Positions 20,349-27,936 of a DNA stretch of 64,000 bases are shown piece by piece. The stretch is from positions 124,001 through 188,000 of the forward strand of contig NZ_JBEBMF010000004.1 of assembly GCF_040081925.1 (NCBI RefSeq). Reading direction: 5' to 3'. Each line of letters opens with the position of its first letter. Position 1 is the first letter of the stretch. The position numbers and the translations under genes are program-made. Below the pieces are notes generated by a model. The model saw only the letters and a list, made by a program, of their open reading frames with translations, was not told where the DNA came from and did not search any database. This DNA is from Mesorhizobium_K quangtriensis. GTDB taxonomy: Bacteria; Pseudomonadota; Alphaproteobacteria; Rhizobiales; Rhizobiaceae.

Positions 20349-21173
20349 TTACCCCAACCATGTTCGGATTGCGAGTTCTTCAACGTTAGCTCGAAACGTA
20401 GCACTAGCCGCTAGCACACTGGCACGCTTAATAGGCAGGTGTTCACCTATATCAGCATACAACTCCCGAATTGATTGGTGATTTGCGTTGGTGACCATAA
20501 CAAGTGCACCCCGTCTTGTAGCTCGTACGACCGCGTCGCGAAGCCTCACCTGATCAGACCAAGAGAATATCTTATCGTTGTATTTTACAAATCCATTCAT
20601 ATTGTGCTTAACGGTATATGGAGGGTCCACAAATATAAAATCATCTTTCTCTGCCAAATCAATCGTTTCTTCAAAGTCGCAACATTTAATAACTGTAGAC
20701 TGAAGTCTCTCAGATGTTACAGCGAAACTATCCGTAGAAAGAGTAACGTCAGTTTTGGTTCCGATAGGTACATTGAACTCATTATACCTATTAACTCTGT
20801 ACAAACCATTCCAACAAGTTCTGTTGAGGTAGATAAACCATGCAGCAAGTTCTACTTTATCTGATGGTTTATTAGAGCGGACTTCATAATAGAAATCGCG
20901 GCAATGCCGACCATGATATTCCAAAAGCATGGATGCTAAGGAAGTCGGCTCGTCTCGAATAACTTCGTAAGTGCTTATCAGGTCAGCGTTCACATCGGAC
21001 ACAATCCCCTCATTCGGTGCTATCGCGAAATATACGGCTCCACCTCCAAGGAAGGGTTCCAAATATCGCCGATAGCTTTTGGGCAACAAGTCTGTATGAC
21101 GATCCGCAAACCAGCGTTTGCCACCTGCCCATTTGAGGAAAGGGATTACCTTTGTATTGTGCGCCTCAGACAT
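20349..21173 (-). CDS. DNA adenine-N6 methyltransferase, D12/Dam class
   Basis: 274 residues. Methylates adenine N6 in a short DNA target (Dam relatives recognise GATC). Motifs: FLKWAGGKRW (12-21, SAM binding motif X), PFLGGGAVYF (40-49, motif I), DVNADLI (60-66), the D12-type NRTCWNGLYRVN and NVPIG segment (118-138) and the catalytic DPPY (183-186). Its ATG overlaps the stop of the upstream DGQHR-nuclease gene as TAATG at 21171-21175, so the two are translationally coupled. In this setting it most likely protects host DNA from its partner, as in restriction-modification, but an orphan regulatory methylase cannot be excluded. Confidence 0.92.
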   Translation of the reverse strand: MSEAHNTKVIPFLKWAGGKRWFADRHTDLLPKSYRRYLEPFLGGGAVYFAIAPNEGIVSDVNADLISTYEVIRDEPTSLASMLLEYHGRHCRDFYYEVRSNKPSDKVELAAWFIYLNRTCWNGLYRVNRYNEFNVPIGTKTDVTLSTDSFAVTSERLQSTVIKCCDFEETIDLAEKDDFIFVDPPYTVKHNMNGFVKYNDKIFSWSDQVRLRDAVVRATRRGALVMVTNANHQSIRELYADIGEHLPIKRASVLAASATFRANVEELAIRTWLG

Positions 21174-23470
21174 TACAGCAGCACTTCCGTCCGCTTCTGT
21201 AACTCTGCGTCGAGCCAGCGCAAAAAATCTATGTCGTCAGGCTTGTACTGTCTGCCTGCAGGATGGGCGGCGATACGACGAAGAGAGTTAAGGACCTCCA
21301 TCCATCTAAGATTGAAGGCTAACCCCTTATCGCCTTTCATTTCGATATCGAAAATTTCCTTGAACAAATGTTTATTCTGCTTATGACCAACAATGTCTTT
21401 GAAATCTAGAAGATCAAAATACACGTCAAGTTCTTTTTGTTCGTCCTTTTTTGCATCTTCAAGCTGGCGGGGATATGCTTTCTTAAGTATCTCATCGTTA
21501 GAGACTCCCTTGATAAGGTACTTATCACCATACTCCTTCTTAAGGACCATTATTGCCGCATCATGGACCAAAGTTTGAAGCCGCTTGACGGCATCATCTG
21601 CGTACTTCGTGTCGTCTTCGGACGCTTTCTTGCGCCATTCAGATAGGCCTGGGGGTGAGAAGGAAGGAGCGGCAGATGAAACCAAATCAGACAGACGATA
21701 GAAATGCTCTGGAATACCGCCAGAACCAAATTGCGGCTTAAACCGCTTTGAATAATCGTCGTCGGTAGCAGTGGATATATAGGCGATAACCGGAGCTAGA
21801 TAACTCTCAATCTGCTCGACAAGCTCCATGCCCTCCAGTTGCAAAGGGTCTTGACCTGTTTCCTTCGCCATGTGAGCGATCAATGCAGCGAGTAACCGGA
21901 TGTTACCTCCGACAGAAATGTTCGAGCAAAGGTAGCCCTGCTTTCCTCGCGCCCATCGCTCAGGGCTTGCCTCAGCTAACAGGCTGAAATATGCGGTCAG
22001 CGCATCGCTGGCTTTGTCTAAGGTTGATTTATCGTCCGAGTCGCACAACGGCCCAAGACCATATTGCGTGCCCTTAAATATCGGTTGCCCGATCAGCCCC
22101 GATGAAACTAGTGCGCCCTTCACTTCTGGCATGGTCAATGGGACATCCTCGGTCTGCTTGAGACCGGGTGTAGCTACTCGACCATAGAACGGGCTCCCGT
22201 TATCGCCATTTAGTAGGGACCAAATGCGGGATCCAATTGCACTAATCCGCTCCTTGGGATTTGACGACCCCCATTTCAGTTCTCCCTCAAGTTCATCGAG
22301 CAGATTCTTTGGAACCCGCTTCTGCTCGTGATTGATCGTGACGAAGAGATTTGCCTCTGCCGCGTCCCCTAATTTCTCGAATGCAACAACGATCAGATTA
22401 TCGTTTGATCGCTTCTTATCGAGGTCACCGTAAGCGTATAGTCTGTGCTGGCCGTCGATTATCCAGGCAGACTTCAGTTTGCTTGGCAGATAAAGGGTTC
22501 CAAACTGGACGGGCCAACCATCCTTGTTCTCAAGGAGATCGAAGCGGACTTTCTCCTTGAAATTCATAAGAATGCTGTTGGGGAAATAACCTCCACCACC
22601 GAGGAATTTAGCAATTTGCTTTAGGCGACCTTTCTGAATTAGTCTCTGATAAGCAGGAGCTCCCTCAGGATCGTTTAACGCACGATGATTCACAAACGCG
22701 ATTTTAATGAGCTGCTCTGGCGTAGCCACAAATGCATAGAAACGATTGCCTCCGAGTGTTCCCCGAATTGCCGGTGTTGTTACTCCTTCCATTTCAGCAA
22801 TAGACGTCCCTCGCAAATATTCGGCCAGAAACTGCGGACGTGCACCCGGTCCAAGATGGTCGACGATCTGGCTAAAATACCGATATTCGCTTTCCTTCAT
22901 TACCTGAATCTGTTCCTGCCGAGCGCGCTCGAGATCAGGCTTTGACCAGATCACGTTTTCCGTAACGAACATCCATATTATTTTTGGCTTGAAGCCTGGG
23001 TAATGCTTCTTTACCGCCGTCGCCATTGCACCCTTTAAAGCAATGAACTCATTCAAGTCTTTCTGGAGCGATCTCTTTTTCGGCGTAGAACATGACTTGC
23101 ACTCTGCTATTATTATAGTCTCGCTATCCTTTGCAAAAACATCGACTTGCTTATAAAGCGGTGGCTCATTTTTCTTTGAAACTAATATATTAAAAGTTCT
23201 GTTTGGGCTGAGCTCGTCATATCCCATTTTGTAAAGGGCACACCAAAAGCGATCTTCAAGCCTATCCCCTATAGCTTTTCGTTTACGGACAACAGCACGT
23301 TTCCCATCATCGCGCTCTGCGGACCAGCCCTCGTCAATGAAGGTTTGCACCTCTCCAAGTGGAACACGCTTTTCGATGTATTCTTTTCGTCTTAGGTTAT
23401 ATTCTTTGACGAGATCCGAACGCGGCTTTGGTGGCGGCAAAACGGATTCTGGCTCATTTGGATCCGGCAC
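21173..23470 (-). CDS. Nuclease-DGQHR-HEPN-like fusion protein, putative restriction/defence component
   Basis: 765 residues from a GTG start with GGAGGGGG just upstream. N-terminal domain (~65-200): Asp110 in KQVDVFAKD and Glu123-Cys-Lys125 in IIIAECKSC form a D-(x)n-ExK site of PD-(D/E)XK nucleases, with Glu72 before it. Central domain (~235-560): WIIDGQHRLYAY with DGQHR at 339-343 and FVTINHEQKRVPKN, as in DndB and relatives. C-terminal helical part: LRRIAAH (730-736) fits the R-x4-H motif of HEPN RNase domains. No dndCDE or dpd genes are present, so it is not a standard phosphorothioate or 7-deazaguanine cluster. Coupled to a Dam-type methyltransferase. Domain identities are by motif; function as anti-phage restriction is inference. 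Confidence 0.85.
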   Translation of the reverse strand: MPDPNEPESVLPPPKPRSDLVKEYNLRRKEYIEKRVPLGEVQTFIDEGWSAERDDGKRAVVRKRKAIGDRLEDRFWCALYKMGYDELSPNRTFNILVSKKNEPPLYKQVDVFAKDSETIIIAECKSCSTPKKRSLQKDLNEFIALKGAMATAVKKHYPGFKPKIIWMFVTENVIWSKPDLERARQEQIQVMKESEYRYFSQIVDHLGPGARPQFLAEYLRGTSIAEMEGVTTPAIRGTLGGNRFYAFVATPEQLIKIAFVNHRALNDPEGAPAYQRLIQKGRLKQIAKFLGGGGYFPNSILMNFKEKVRFDLLENKDGWPVQFGTLYLPSKLKSAWIIDGQHRLYAYGDLDKKRSNDNLIVVAFEKLGDAAEANLFVTINHEQKRVPKNLLDELEGELKWGSSNPKERISAIGSRIWSLLNGDNGSPFYGRVATPGLKQTEDVPLTMPEVKGALVSSGLIGQPIFKGTQYGLGPLCDSDDKSTLDKASDALTAYFSLLAEASPERWARGKQGYLCSNISVGGNIRLLAALIAHMAKETGQDPLQLEGMELVEQIESYLAPVIAYISTATDDDYSKRFKPQFGSGGIPEHFYRLSDLVSSAAPSFSPPGLSEWRKKASEDDTKYADDAVKRLQTLVHDAAIMVLKKEYGDKYLIKGVSNDEILKKAYPRQLEDAKKDEQKELDVYFDLLDFKDIVGHKQNKHLFKEIFDIEMKGDKGLAFNLRWMEVLNSLRRIAAHPAGRQYKPDDIDFLRWLDAELQKRTEVLL

Positions 23471-23505
23471 TTCCCCCTCCAGTTGCAGTCCCCTTCTAAA
23501 GCTAT

Positions 23506-23518
23506 GCGATTAAATCGC
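23506..23518. promoter_or_regulatory. Palindrome upstream of the DGQHR-methyltransferase operon
   Basis: GCGATT-A-AATCGC, a perfect 13-bp palindrome 36 bp before the GTG start. Candidate operator for the two-gene operon; no regulator gene is adjacent, so control by the methyltransferase or an island protein is possible. Confidence 0.35.
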
Positions 23519-23640
23519 TGGAAGGAGAAAAACTAGAGGGTATCAACCGATATTTTGGCTACTTGCTGCAAATCTTTGGAGCACAAGCAAACCAACGCTC
23601 GGCACGCTGCGCACTTCATGATCGAAATGCCCTTCGTTTT

Positions 23641-23661
23641 TGTCACACTGGTGTCACAGTG
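23641..23661 (+). repeat. TGTCACA tandem motif near attR
   Basis: TGTCACA twice at 11-bp spacing, second copy extended to TGTCACAGTG, 122 bp inside attR. Matches 15629-15649 in both motif and spacing, in the same orientation. Likely recombinase/accessory protein sites at the right end. Confidence 0.55.
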
Positions 23662-23782
23662 AGCGCCGTTTTTGGGGTATAAATGGCGTCGGATTGCGTG
23701 TTGCTTAGAAACATCGTAGACTGCGCAAGCAGCTGAATTTATTCAGTGTTTCGTTTAGGAGCGAAGGCGACGTCACGGCGAG

Positions 23783-23836
23783 GCACTGCATTGACATTGC
23801 AGGGGTCACAGGTTCAATCCCTGTCACGCCCACCAT
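23783..23836 (+). repeat. attR: 54-bp copy of the tRNA-Val 3' part
   Basis: Identical to 15508-15561. The bases before it do not form a D arm or 5' acceptor strand, so this is not a functional tRNA gene but the displaced 3' end left by integration. Confidence 0.95.
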
Positions 23837-24067
23837 TCGCACCAAAATCATGGCGTTGTCTTGCGGTTTCGTCGGTAGGACATGCAAGCGAGGCATGTCG
23901 CCTTTGGTGCGCCACCTATCTCAAGCACTTCCGCCACTGGACTCTATAGCTCCGTTTCCCGATGCAGTGCGGACGGAGAGCAAGTCTCGGAGTTATTGGC
24001 TGCGCAGGACTGCTATGCCGTCATGCGACTTTCAAGTTCCCAGCAGTTGAGACAAGGGGGAGTTTTC
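23837..24067. other. Spacer between attR and tRNA-Val(TAC)
   Basis: About 230 bp of ancestral sequence. I see no gene, promoter or hairpin of note. Together with the island's right flank it makes a gene-free stretch of ~600 bp (23471-24067) holding only the recombination motifs described. Confidence 0.6.
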
Positions 24068-24143
<76 letters not shown>

Positions 24144-24279
24144 CAAAACAGGCCCGGACGTTTAAGGGTTTCAGTTTTCATCCGCAAGTGGAATCGGGCA
24201 TCAGCATCGGTTTGCAACTTGATTTGGGAGGAATCCGCGATTGGTTCGCTGACCGGCCCGGACTCCGCGAAACCGACGC

Positions 24280-24308
24280 TTGACACTCCCGATTGAACCC
24301 CTTATCCA
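24280..24308 (+). promoter_or_regulatory. Promoter of tRNA-Asp
   Basis: TTGACA (24280-24285), 17-bp spacer, TATCCA (24303-24308); predicted start ~34 bp before the mature tRNA 5' end. Confidence 0.6.
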
Positions 24309-24348
24309 GCCGCCAACGACGCAACACGCAGTCACGTGCGCGTCATGC

Positions 24349-24425
24349 GCGGGTGTAGCTCAGTCGGTTAGAGTGCCGGCCTGTCACGCCGGAGGTCGCG
24401 GGTTCGAGCCCCGTCACTCGCGCCA
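24349..24425 (+). tRNA. tRNA-Asp (anticodon GTC)
   Basis: 77 nt with encoded CCA. Acceptor GCGGGTG/CACTCGC (one G-T pair), D stem GCTC/GAGT-type, anticodon stem CCGGC/GCCGG with loop CTGTCAC (anticodon GTC), T arm CGCGG-GTTCGAG-CCCCG type. Divergent from tRNA-Val(TAC). Confidence 0.96.
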
Positions 24426-24533
24426 TTTTTTCCTCGCGCAATCCACAGCGTACGCGCTGCTTGAGCGGCCTATGGCGGCAGATGATGCTCGCTCTTTTTC
24501 CCAATCGCCTTATTGTGACGCGATAGCGGACGC

Positions 24534-25013
24534 ATGGGGAAAGTGACATTGAAAGCGTCTTTCTTCGCCGTCCTCGCAATGGTTGTCCTCCCTACCGACC
24601 TGGCCGCACAGGAACGGACGTCGATCGGCCACAGCTATGAGGATGGCGCGGCATTGGTCTACGGTGTGCCGGATAGCCGAGACATGACGCTCTCCTTCGA
24701 CTGCGCGACAAATTCCGACACCCTTGCCTTCGTCTATGCATTCGAGCCGCAGAACGCGTCTGACGGGATGAAGGTCGAAGTCCTGCTGCGGTCGGGCGAC
24801 GTGGCGGTGCCGGTCGCGACCGTCGGTTCACGGCTGGAAATGGACGACATTTTCGTTCTGGAGGGCGAACTGAAATTCGACTCCAGAACGGCCGGAATCA
24901 TCACTTCAGCCGGCTTCCTGCAGATTTCGGTCGGAGAGCAGTCGGAAGGGATTCCGCTTGCAGGCTCCCGCGCGGCTGCAACATCCCTGCTGGACGCCTG
25001 TATCCAGTCCTGA
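24534..25013 (+). CDS. Exported protein of unknown function
   Basis: 159 residues. A signal peptide is evident (LKASFFAVLAMVVLPTDLAAQ), with likely cleavage after LAA or AQ near residue 25. The mature part is rich in beta-strand-forming sequence, with one internal pair of cysteines (Cys57-like in SFDCATN and a C-terminal DACIQS) that could form a disulphide. I do not recognise a family. An alternative GTG start at 24543 would give almost the same signal peptide. It is a single gene between tRNA-Asp and the convergent L,D-transpeptidase gene; periplasmic location is the only safe statement. Confidence 0.65.
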   Translation: MGKVTLKASFFAVLAMVVLPTDLAAQERTSIGHSYEDGAALVYGVPDSRDMTLSFDCATNSDTLAFVYAFEPQNASDGMKVEVLLRSGDVAVPVATVGSRLEMDDIFVLEGELKFDSRTAGIITSAGFLQISVGEQSEGIPLAGSRAAATSLLDACIQS

Positions 25014-25072
25014 ATTCGAGCGGTCAGAACGACACAAGCAGCCGCAACGCTACCTGATCGAGCGCTCTGGAT

Positions 25073-27007
25073 TCAACTGCTCGGGACGCGAACCTCGTCG
25101 GTCTTCTCCAAGGCCAGCTTGACGCGAGAATCCCGATCATAGACGTCGCCGAAATACTCGACCTTGCCGTTCATGTCGGGCCAGGCAGTGAAATAGGCCA
25201 CATAGATCGGAATCTTGAGCGTATTTTCCCTTGAATGTCCCTGCTTCAGCTTGTCGGCCACGTGCTCCCGAGTGCTGCCCAGGACAGCAGCAGCCATGCC
25301 GCGCGGGTCGTGCAGGCGAACGCAGCCATGGCTGAAGGCACGCTGGTCGCGATCGAACAGGCTCTTCTGCGGCGTGTCATGCATGTAGATGGCGTGTTTG
25401 TTCGGGAACATGATCTTCAGTTCGCCGAGCGCATTGGCTTCGCTCGGTGACTGCCGAATGCTGTACGGTACCCGTGAGCCGTAAGCGCTCCAGTTGATGG
25501 CCGACGATGGAATACGCTTGCCCTTGGCGTCTGTCACCTCATAGCCGGCGCGATCGAGATAGCCGGGATCGCCGCGCAGGCGGGGCAGCATCTCGTTGAC
25601 GATGATCGACTGCGGCACGCCCCAATAGGGATTGTACTCGATATAGCTGATCTCGTCGTAGAAGAAACTCGTCTGGTTTGACGGCTTGCCAACCACCACA
25701 CGCATGTTCAGTTTCTCGACATTCTTGTCGATGAACTGCGCCGTGAAGGCGGGCTGGTTTATGAAAACACGCGTCTCGCCCAGTTCATGGGGCAGCCAAC
25801 GCAACTGCTCCAGCGCAACGAGGACCTTGTCGATGCGATCGGCCTTGGAGGTGCCGGCCAGCGCTTCCACCGTGCGAGGGCCTACGACCCCATCCGGCTT
25901 CAGTCCGGCTTTGGTCTGCGCAGCCTTGACCACCGTGACCAGTTGATCGCCGTAGGTCTCGGTGTCTCCGGCCCGGTAGAGCAACTCGCCAAAGTCGCCG
26001 CCCATTTCGTCGTCCAGATCGCGCGCGATGAGGTGTAGCAACTTCGGCAGTTCGGCATTCGTCTCGCCGGGCTTGAGCAGCAGCTTGGGGTCGACAACGA
26101 TTTCGTTCTCGGCGCTGGCGCGCAGCGCCTCCAGTTCCACGCGCAGCGCCCTGTAGGCGTCGCTGTCGGGATGGCGCGCCTCGAGCCAACCCTTTGCGTC
26201 CGTGGCGTTGGACAGAATCTTCAGGGCGCCGACCATATCGAACGGCTTCTCGGGAAAATCGTGATAGCCTGAAAGCTTGTTGGGATCGATGCGACCGCTT
26301 TCCGCGTCTCGCGCGTAGCGCAGGACGCGCGCAGACAGCGCCATTTCAAACCGAATCTGCTCCGCTTTGCTGGCTGCCGAGGATGGCACCGCGACGGCGT
26401 AATCGGCAGGCGACAGGCCATGGCTAGCAGCATCGCCTAACACGCGCAGCGCGTCGCGAGCGCGTTCACTCACCGCCCCATCTACAATCCAGATGAAGTC
26501 GGGATTAGCGGAATAGTATTCCACCAGCGCCTTGGCGATAGCCGGCTCGGCGAAGAGCTCGTAGTCAGCCAAGCCTACAACCGACTCACGGAACGTGGTG
26601 CCTGCGGCAGCTTGATCCAGCGAGGCCGATTGGCCGATTGCGGCAAGGGATGAGAAATCGACTCGCTGCAGCGCCGCAGCCTTGTAGTTGTAATAGGAAG
26701 GTGCGCTGATTTTCGCGACCTGCGCAGTCTTACGCGGAGCCGTCTGCTGTCTAAGAGCCTGCGGCTGTTGAGAGAGCGGTTTCCTGATTGAATTGGAATT
26801 GTACCCGCTGCTGCTGGCGCGATCACTGTCTGGTCCGCGCCGCGCTTCCACACGCTGCCCGCGCGCACCCCCTCCAAACAATGCATCGAACAGTGTCTGC
26901 GCTTCCGCAGCGGGCGCTCCCAACACCATCGCAACAGCCGTCAAAGCGGGGAAGAAGCCGGCTTTCCTCGCGAAACGTATCATCGATGACCCATTTCCAT
27001 TGTTCAT
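25073..27007 (-). CDS. L,D-transpeptidase, YcbB/LdtD type
   Basis: 644 residues from the chosen ATG. Forms 3-3 (meso-DAP-meso-DAP) cross-links, or links lipoproteins, in periplasmic peptidoglycan by a cysteine mechanism. A signal sequence (FFPALTAVAMVLGAPAAEAQ) is followed by a low-complexity linker, an SH-rich helical region, a peptidoglycan-binding domain (GLKPDGVVGPRTVEAL) and the YkuD catalytic domain with HDTP and SHGCVRLHDP, which hold the catalytic His and Cys. IEYNPYWGVPQSI is typical of the YcbB branch. Start is uncertain (27007, 26983 or 27088); none has a clear ribosome-binding site. L,D-transpeptidases dominate wall cross-linking in polar-growing Rhizobiales, so this is probably important. 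Confidence 0.93.
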   Translation of the reverse strand: MNNGNGSSMIRFARKAGFFPALTAVAMVLGAPAAEAQTLFDALFGGGARGQRVEARRGPDSDRASSSGYNSNSIRKPLSQQPQALRQQTAPRKTAQVAKISAPSYYNYKAAALQRVDFSSLAAIGQSASLDQAAAGTTFRESVVGLADYELFAEPAIAKALVEYYSANPDFIWIVDGAVSERARDALRVLGDAASHGLSPADYAVAVPSSAASKAEQIRFEMALSARVLRYARDAESGRIDPNKLSGYHDFPEKPFDMVGALKILSNATDAKGWLEARHPDSDAYRALRVELEALRASAENEIVVDPKLLLKPGETNAELPKLLHLIARDLDDEMGGDFGELLYRAGDTETYGDQLVTVVKAAQTKAGLKPDGVVGPRTVEALAGTSKADRIDKVLVALEQLRWLPHELGETRVFINQPAFTAQFIDKNVEKLNMRVVVGKPSNQTSFFYDEISYIEYNPYWGVPQSIIVNEMLPRLRGDPGYLDRAGYEVTDAKGKRIPSSAINWSAYGSRVPYSIRQSPSEANALGELKIMFPNKHAIYMHDTPQKSLFDRDQRAFSHGCVRLHDPRGMAAAVLGSTREHVADKLKQGHSRENTLKIPIYVAYFTAWPDMNGKVEYFGDVYDRDSRVKLALEKTDEVRVPSS

Positions 27008-27180
27008 GCGAAGTGCTTCGTGCGACCGCACGGCAGATGTAAGGCGAACACACAGCCGATTCATACCGATAACGTTAAGGTCCCACAAATTTCGCCTGCC
27101 GTGTTGCCAAACCGCTTCACATCCGCGTGAGCCACGGTCAAAGCTTCGCCAAGGATTCTTTTAGGAAGAGGTTGCGCCGG

Positions 27181-27834
27181 TCAGAATTCGACTTCGAGTT
27201 CGACGATCTCGTCGGGTTCGGCAACTGCGCCTTCGGTCCATTCAAGCATCAGCGGCCATTCGAAGATCCGCTCGCAATAGGCTACAAGCGACGGATCGAG
27301 ATCGACCGCATAGGTCCGAAACCGCGTGCAGACCGGCGCATACATCGCGTCGGCAAGCGTCAGCTTCGATCCGAACAGGTAGGGACCGCCGTAGGTCTCC
27401 AGGCATTCAGCCCAGATCGCCCTGATCCGTTCGACATCCGGCCGCGCCCCGGAGAATATCTTGAACCTCTCGTGGCGGGCCTTGAGATTCATTGGCAGCG
27501 CCGACCGCAGGTTGTGGAAACCGGAATGCATTTCGCCCGAGATGGCGCGGCAGTGGGATCGCGCAGCCTTGTCCTTCGGCAGCAAGCCGGCCTTGGGAAA
27601 GGTCTCGTTGAGATATTCGGCGATGGCCAGCGTATCCCAGACGGTTACGTCGCCGTTCGTAAGACGCGGCACCAGCACTGAGGGGCTCAGCAGCAGAAGT
27701 TCCTGCCGCTGGTCGTCATCAATCTCGACAAGCTTTTCCTCGAAATCCAGCCCGGCCATCCGGCAGAGCAGCCAGCCGCGCAACGACCACGAGGAATAGT
27801 TCTTCGAGGAAATCGTCAGTGTTGCCCGTGCCAT
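27181..27834 (-). CDS. Glutathione S-transferase family protein
   Basis: 217 residues. The N-terminal thioredoxin-fold half has SSKNYSSWSLRGWLLCRMAG with a Ser/Tyr-rich catalytic loop, LSPSVLVPRL with the cis-Pro and WDTLAIAEYLNE with the gamma-glutamyl-binding Asp/Glu-Ser region; the C-terminal half is all-helical (LTLADAMYAP). Cytosolic detoxification or isomerase role; the substrate is not predictable. The frame stays open far upstream to 29073, but that part lies antisense to phaZ and is spurious; the ATG at 27834 with GGAAG 5 nt upstream is the sensible start. Divergent from phaZ. Confidence 0.92.
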   Translation of the reverse strand: MARATLTISSKNYSSWSLRGWLLCRMAGLDFEEKLVEIDDDQRQELLLLSPSVLVPRLTNGDVTVWDTLAIAEYLNETFPKAGLLPKDKAARSHCRAISGEMHSGFHNLRSALPMNLKARHERFKIFSGARPDVERIRAIWAECLETYGGPYLFGSKLTLADAMYAPVCTRFRTYAVDLDPSLVAYCERIFEWPLMLEWTEGAVAEPDEIVELEVEF

Positions 27835-27936
27835 GTATCTTCCCGCCAGCGGCCGCAGCACAATCCTCTCGCAATGCAGCAAGAATTGCACTAGCTTTTT
27901 TTGCAGTGCCACATCCGTCCGGCCAGGAGCGCCCCA

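Larger units (their letters stand above)
15508..23836. mobile_element. 8.3-kb genomic island integrated in tRNA-Val(GAC)
   Basis: Bounded by identical 54-bp direct repeats (15508-15561 and 23783-23836) that cover the 3' part of tRNA-Val. The unit length is 8275 bp. Cargo in order: tyrosine integrase, P-loop ATPase, secreted unknown, serine resolvase, and on the opposite strand a Dam-type methyltransferase with a nuclease-DGQHR fusion. Coding and intergenic sequence looks clearly AT-richer than on either side and uses more AT-ending codons, consistent with transfer. No conjugation or capsid genes are seen, so it is a small integrative element, perhaps mobilised in trans. Removing it would join tRNA-Val(GAC) to sequence ~230 bp from tRNA-Val(TAC). 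Confidence 0.92.

Noticed and set aside
20349..23470. Standard Dnd (phosphorothioation) system
   Set aside because: DGQHR resemblance to DndB only; no DndC/D/E or cysteine desulphurase genes lie nearby.
23783..23836. Second tRNA-Val gene
   Set aside because: Only the anticodon arm, T arm and 3' acceptor strand are present; the preceding bases do not form the D arm or 5' acceptor. It is the att duplicate.
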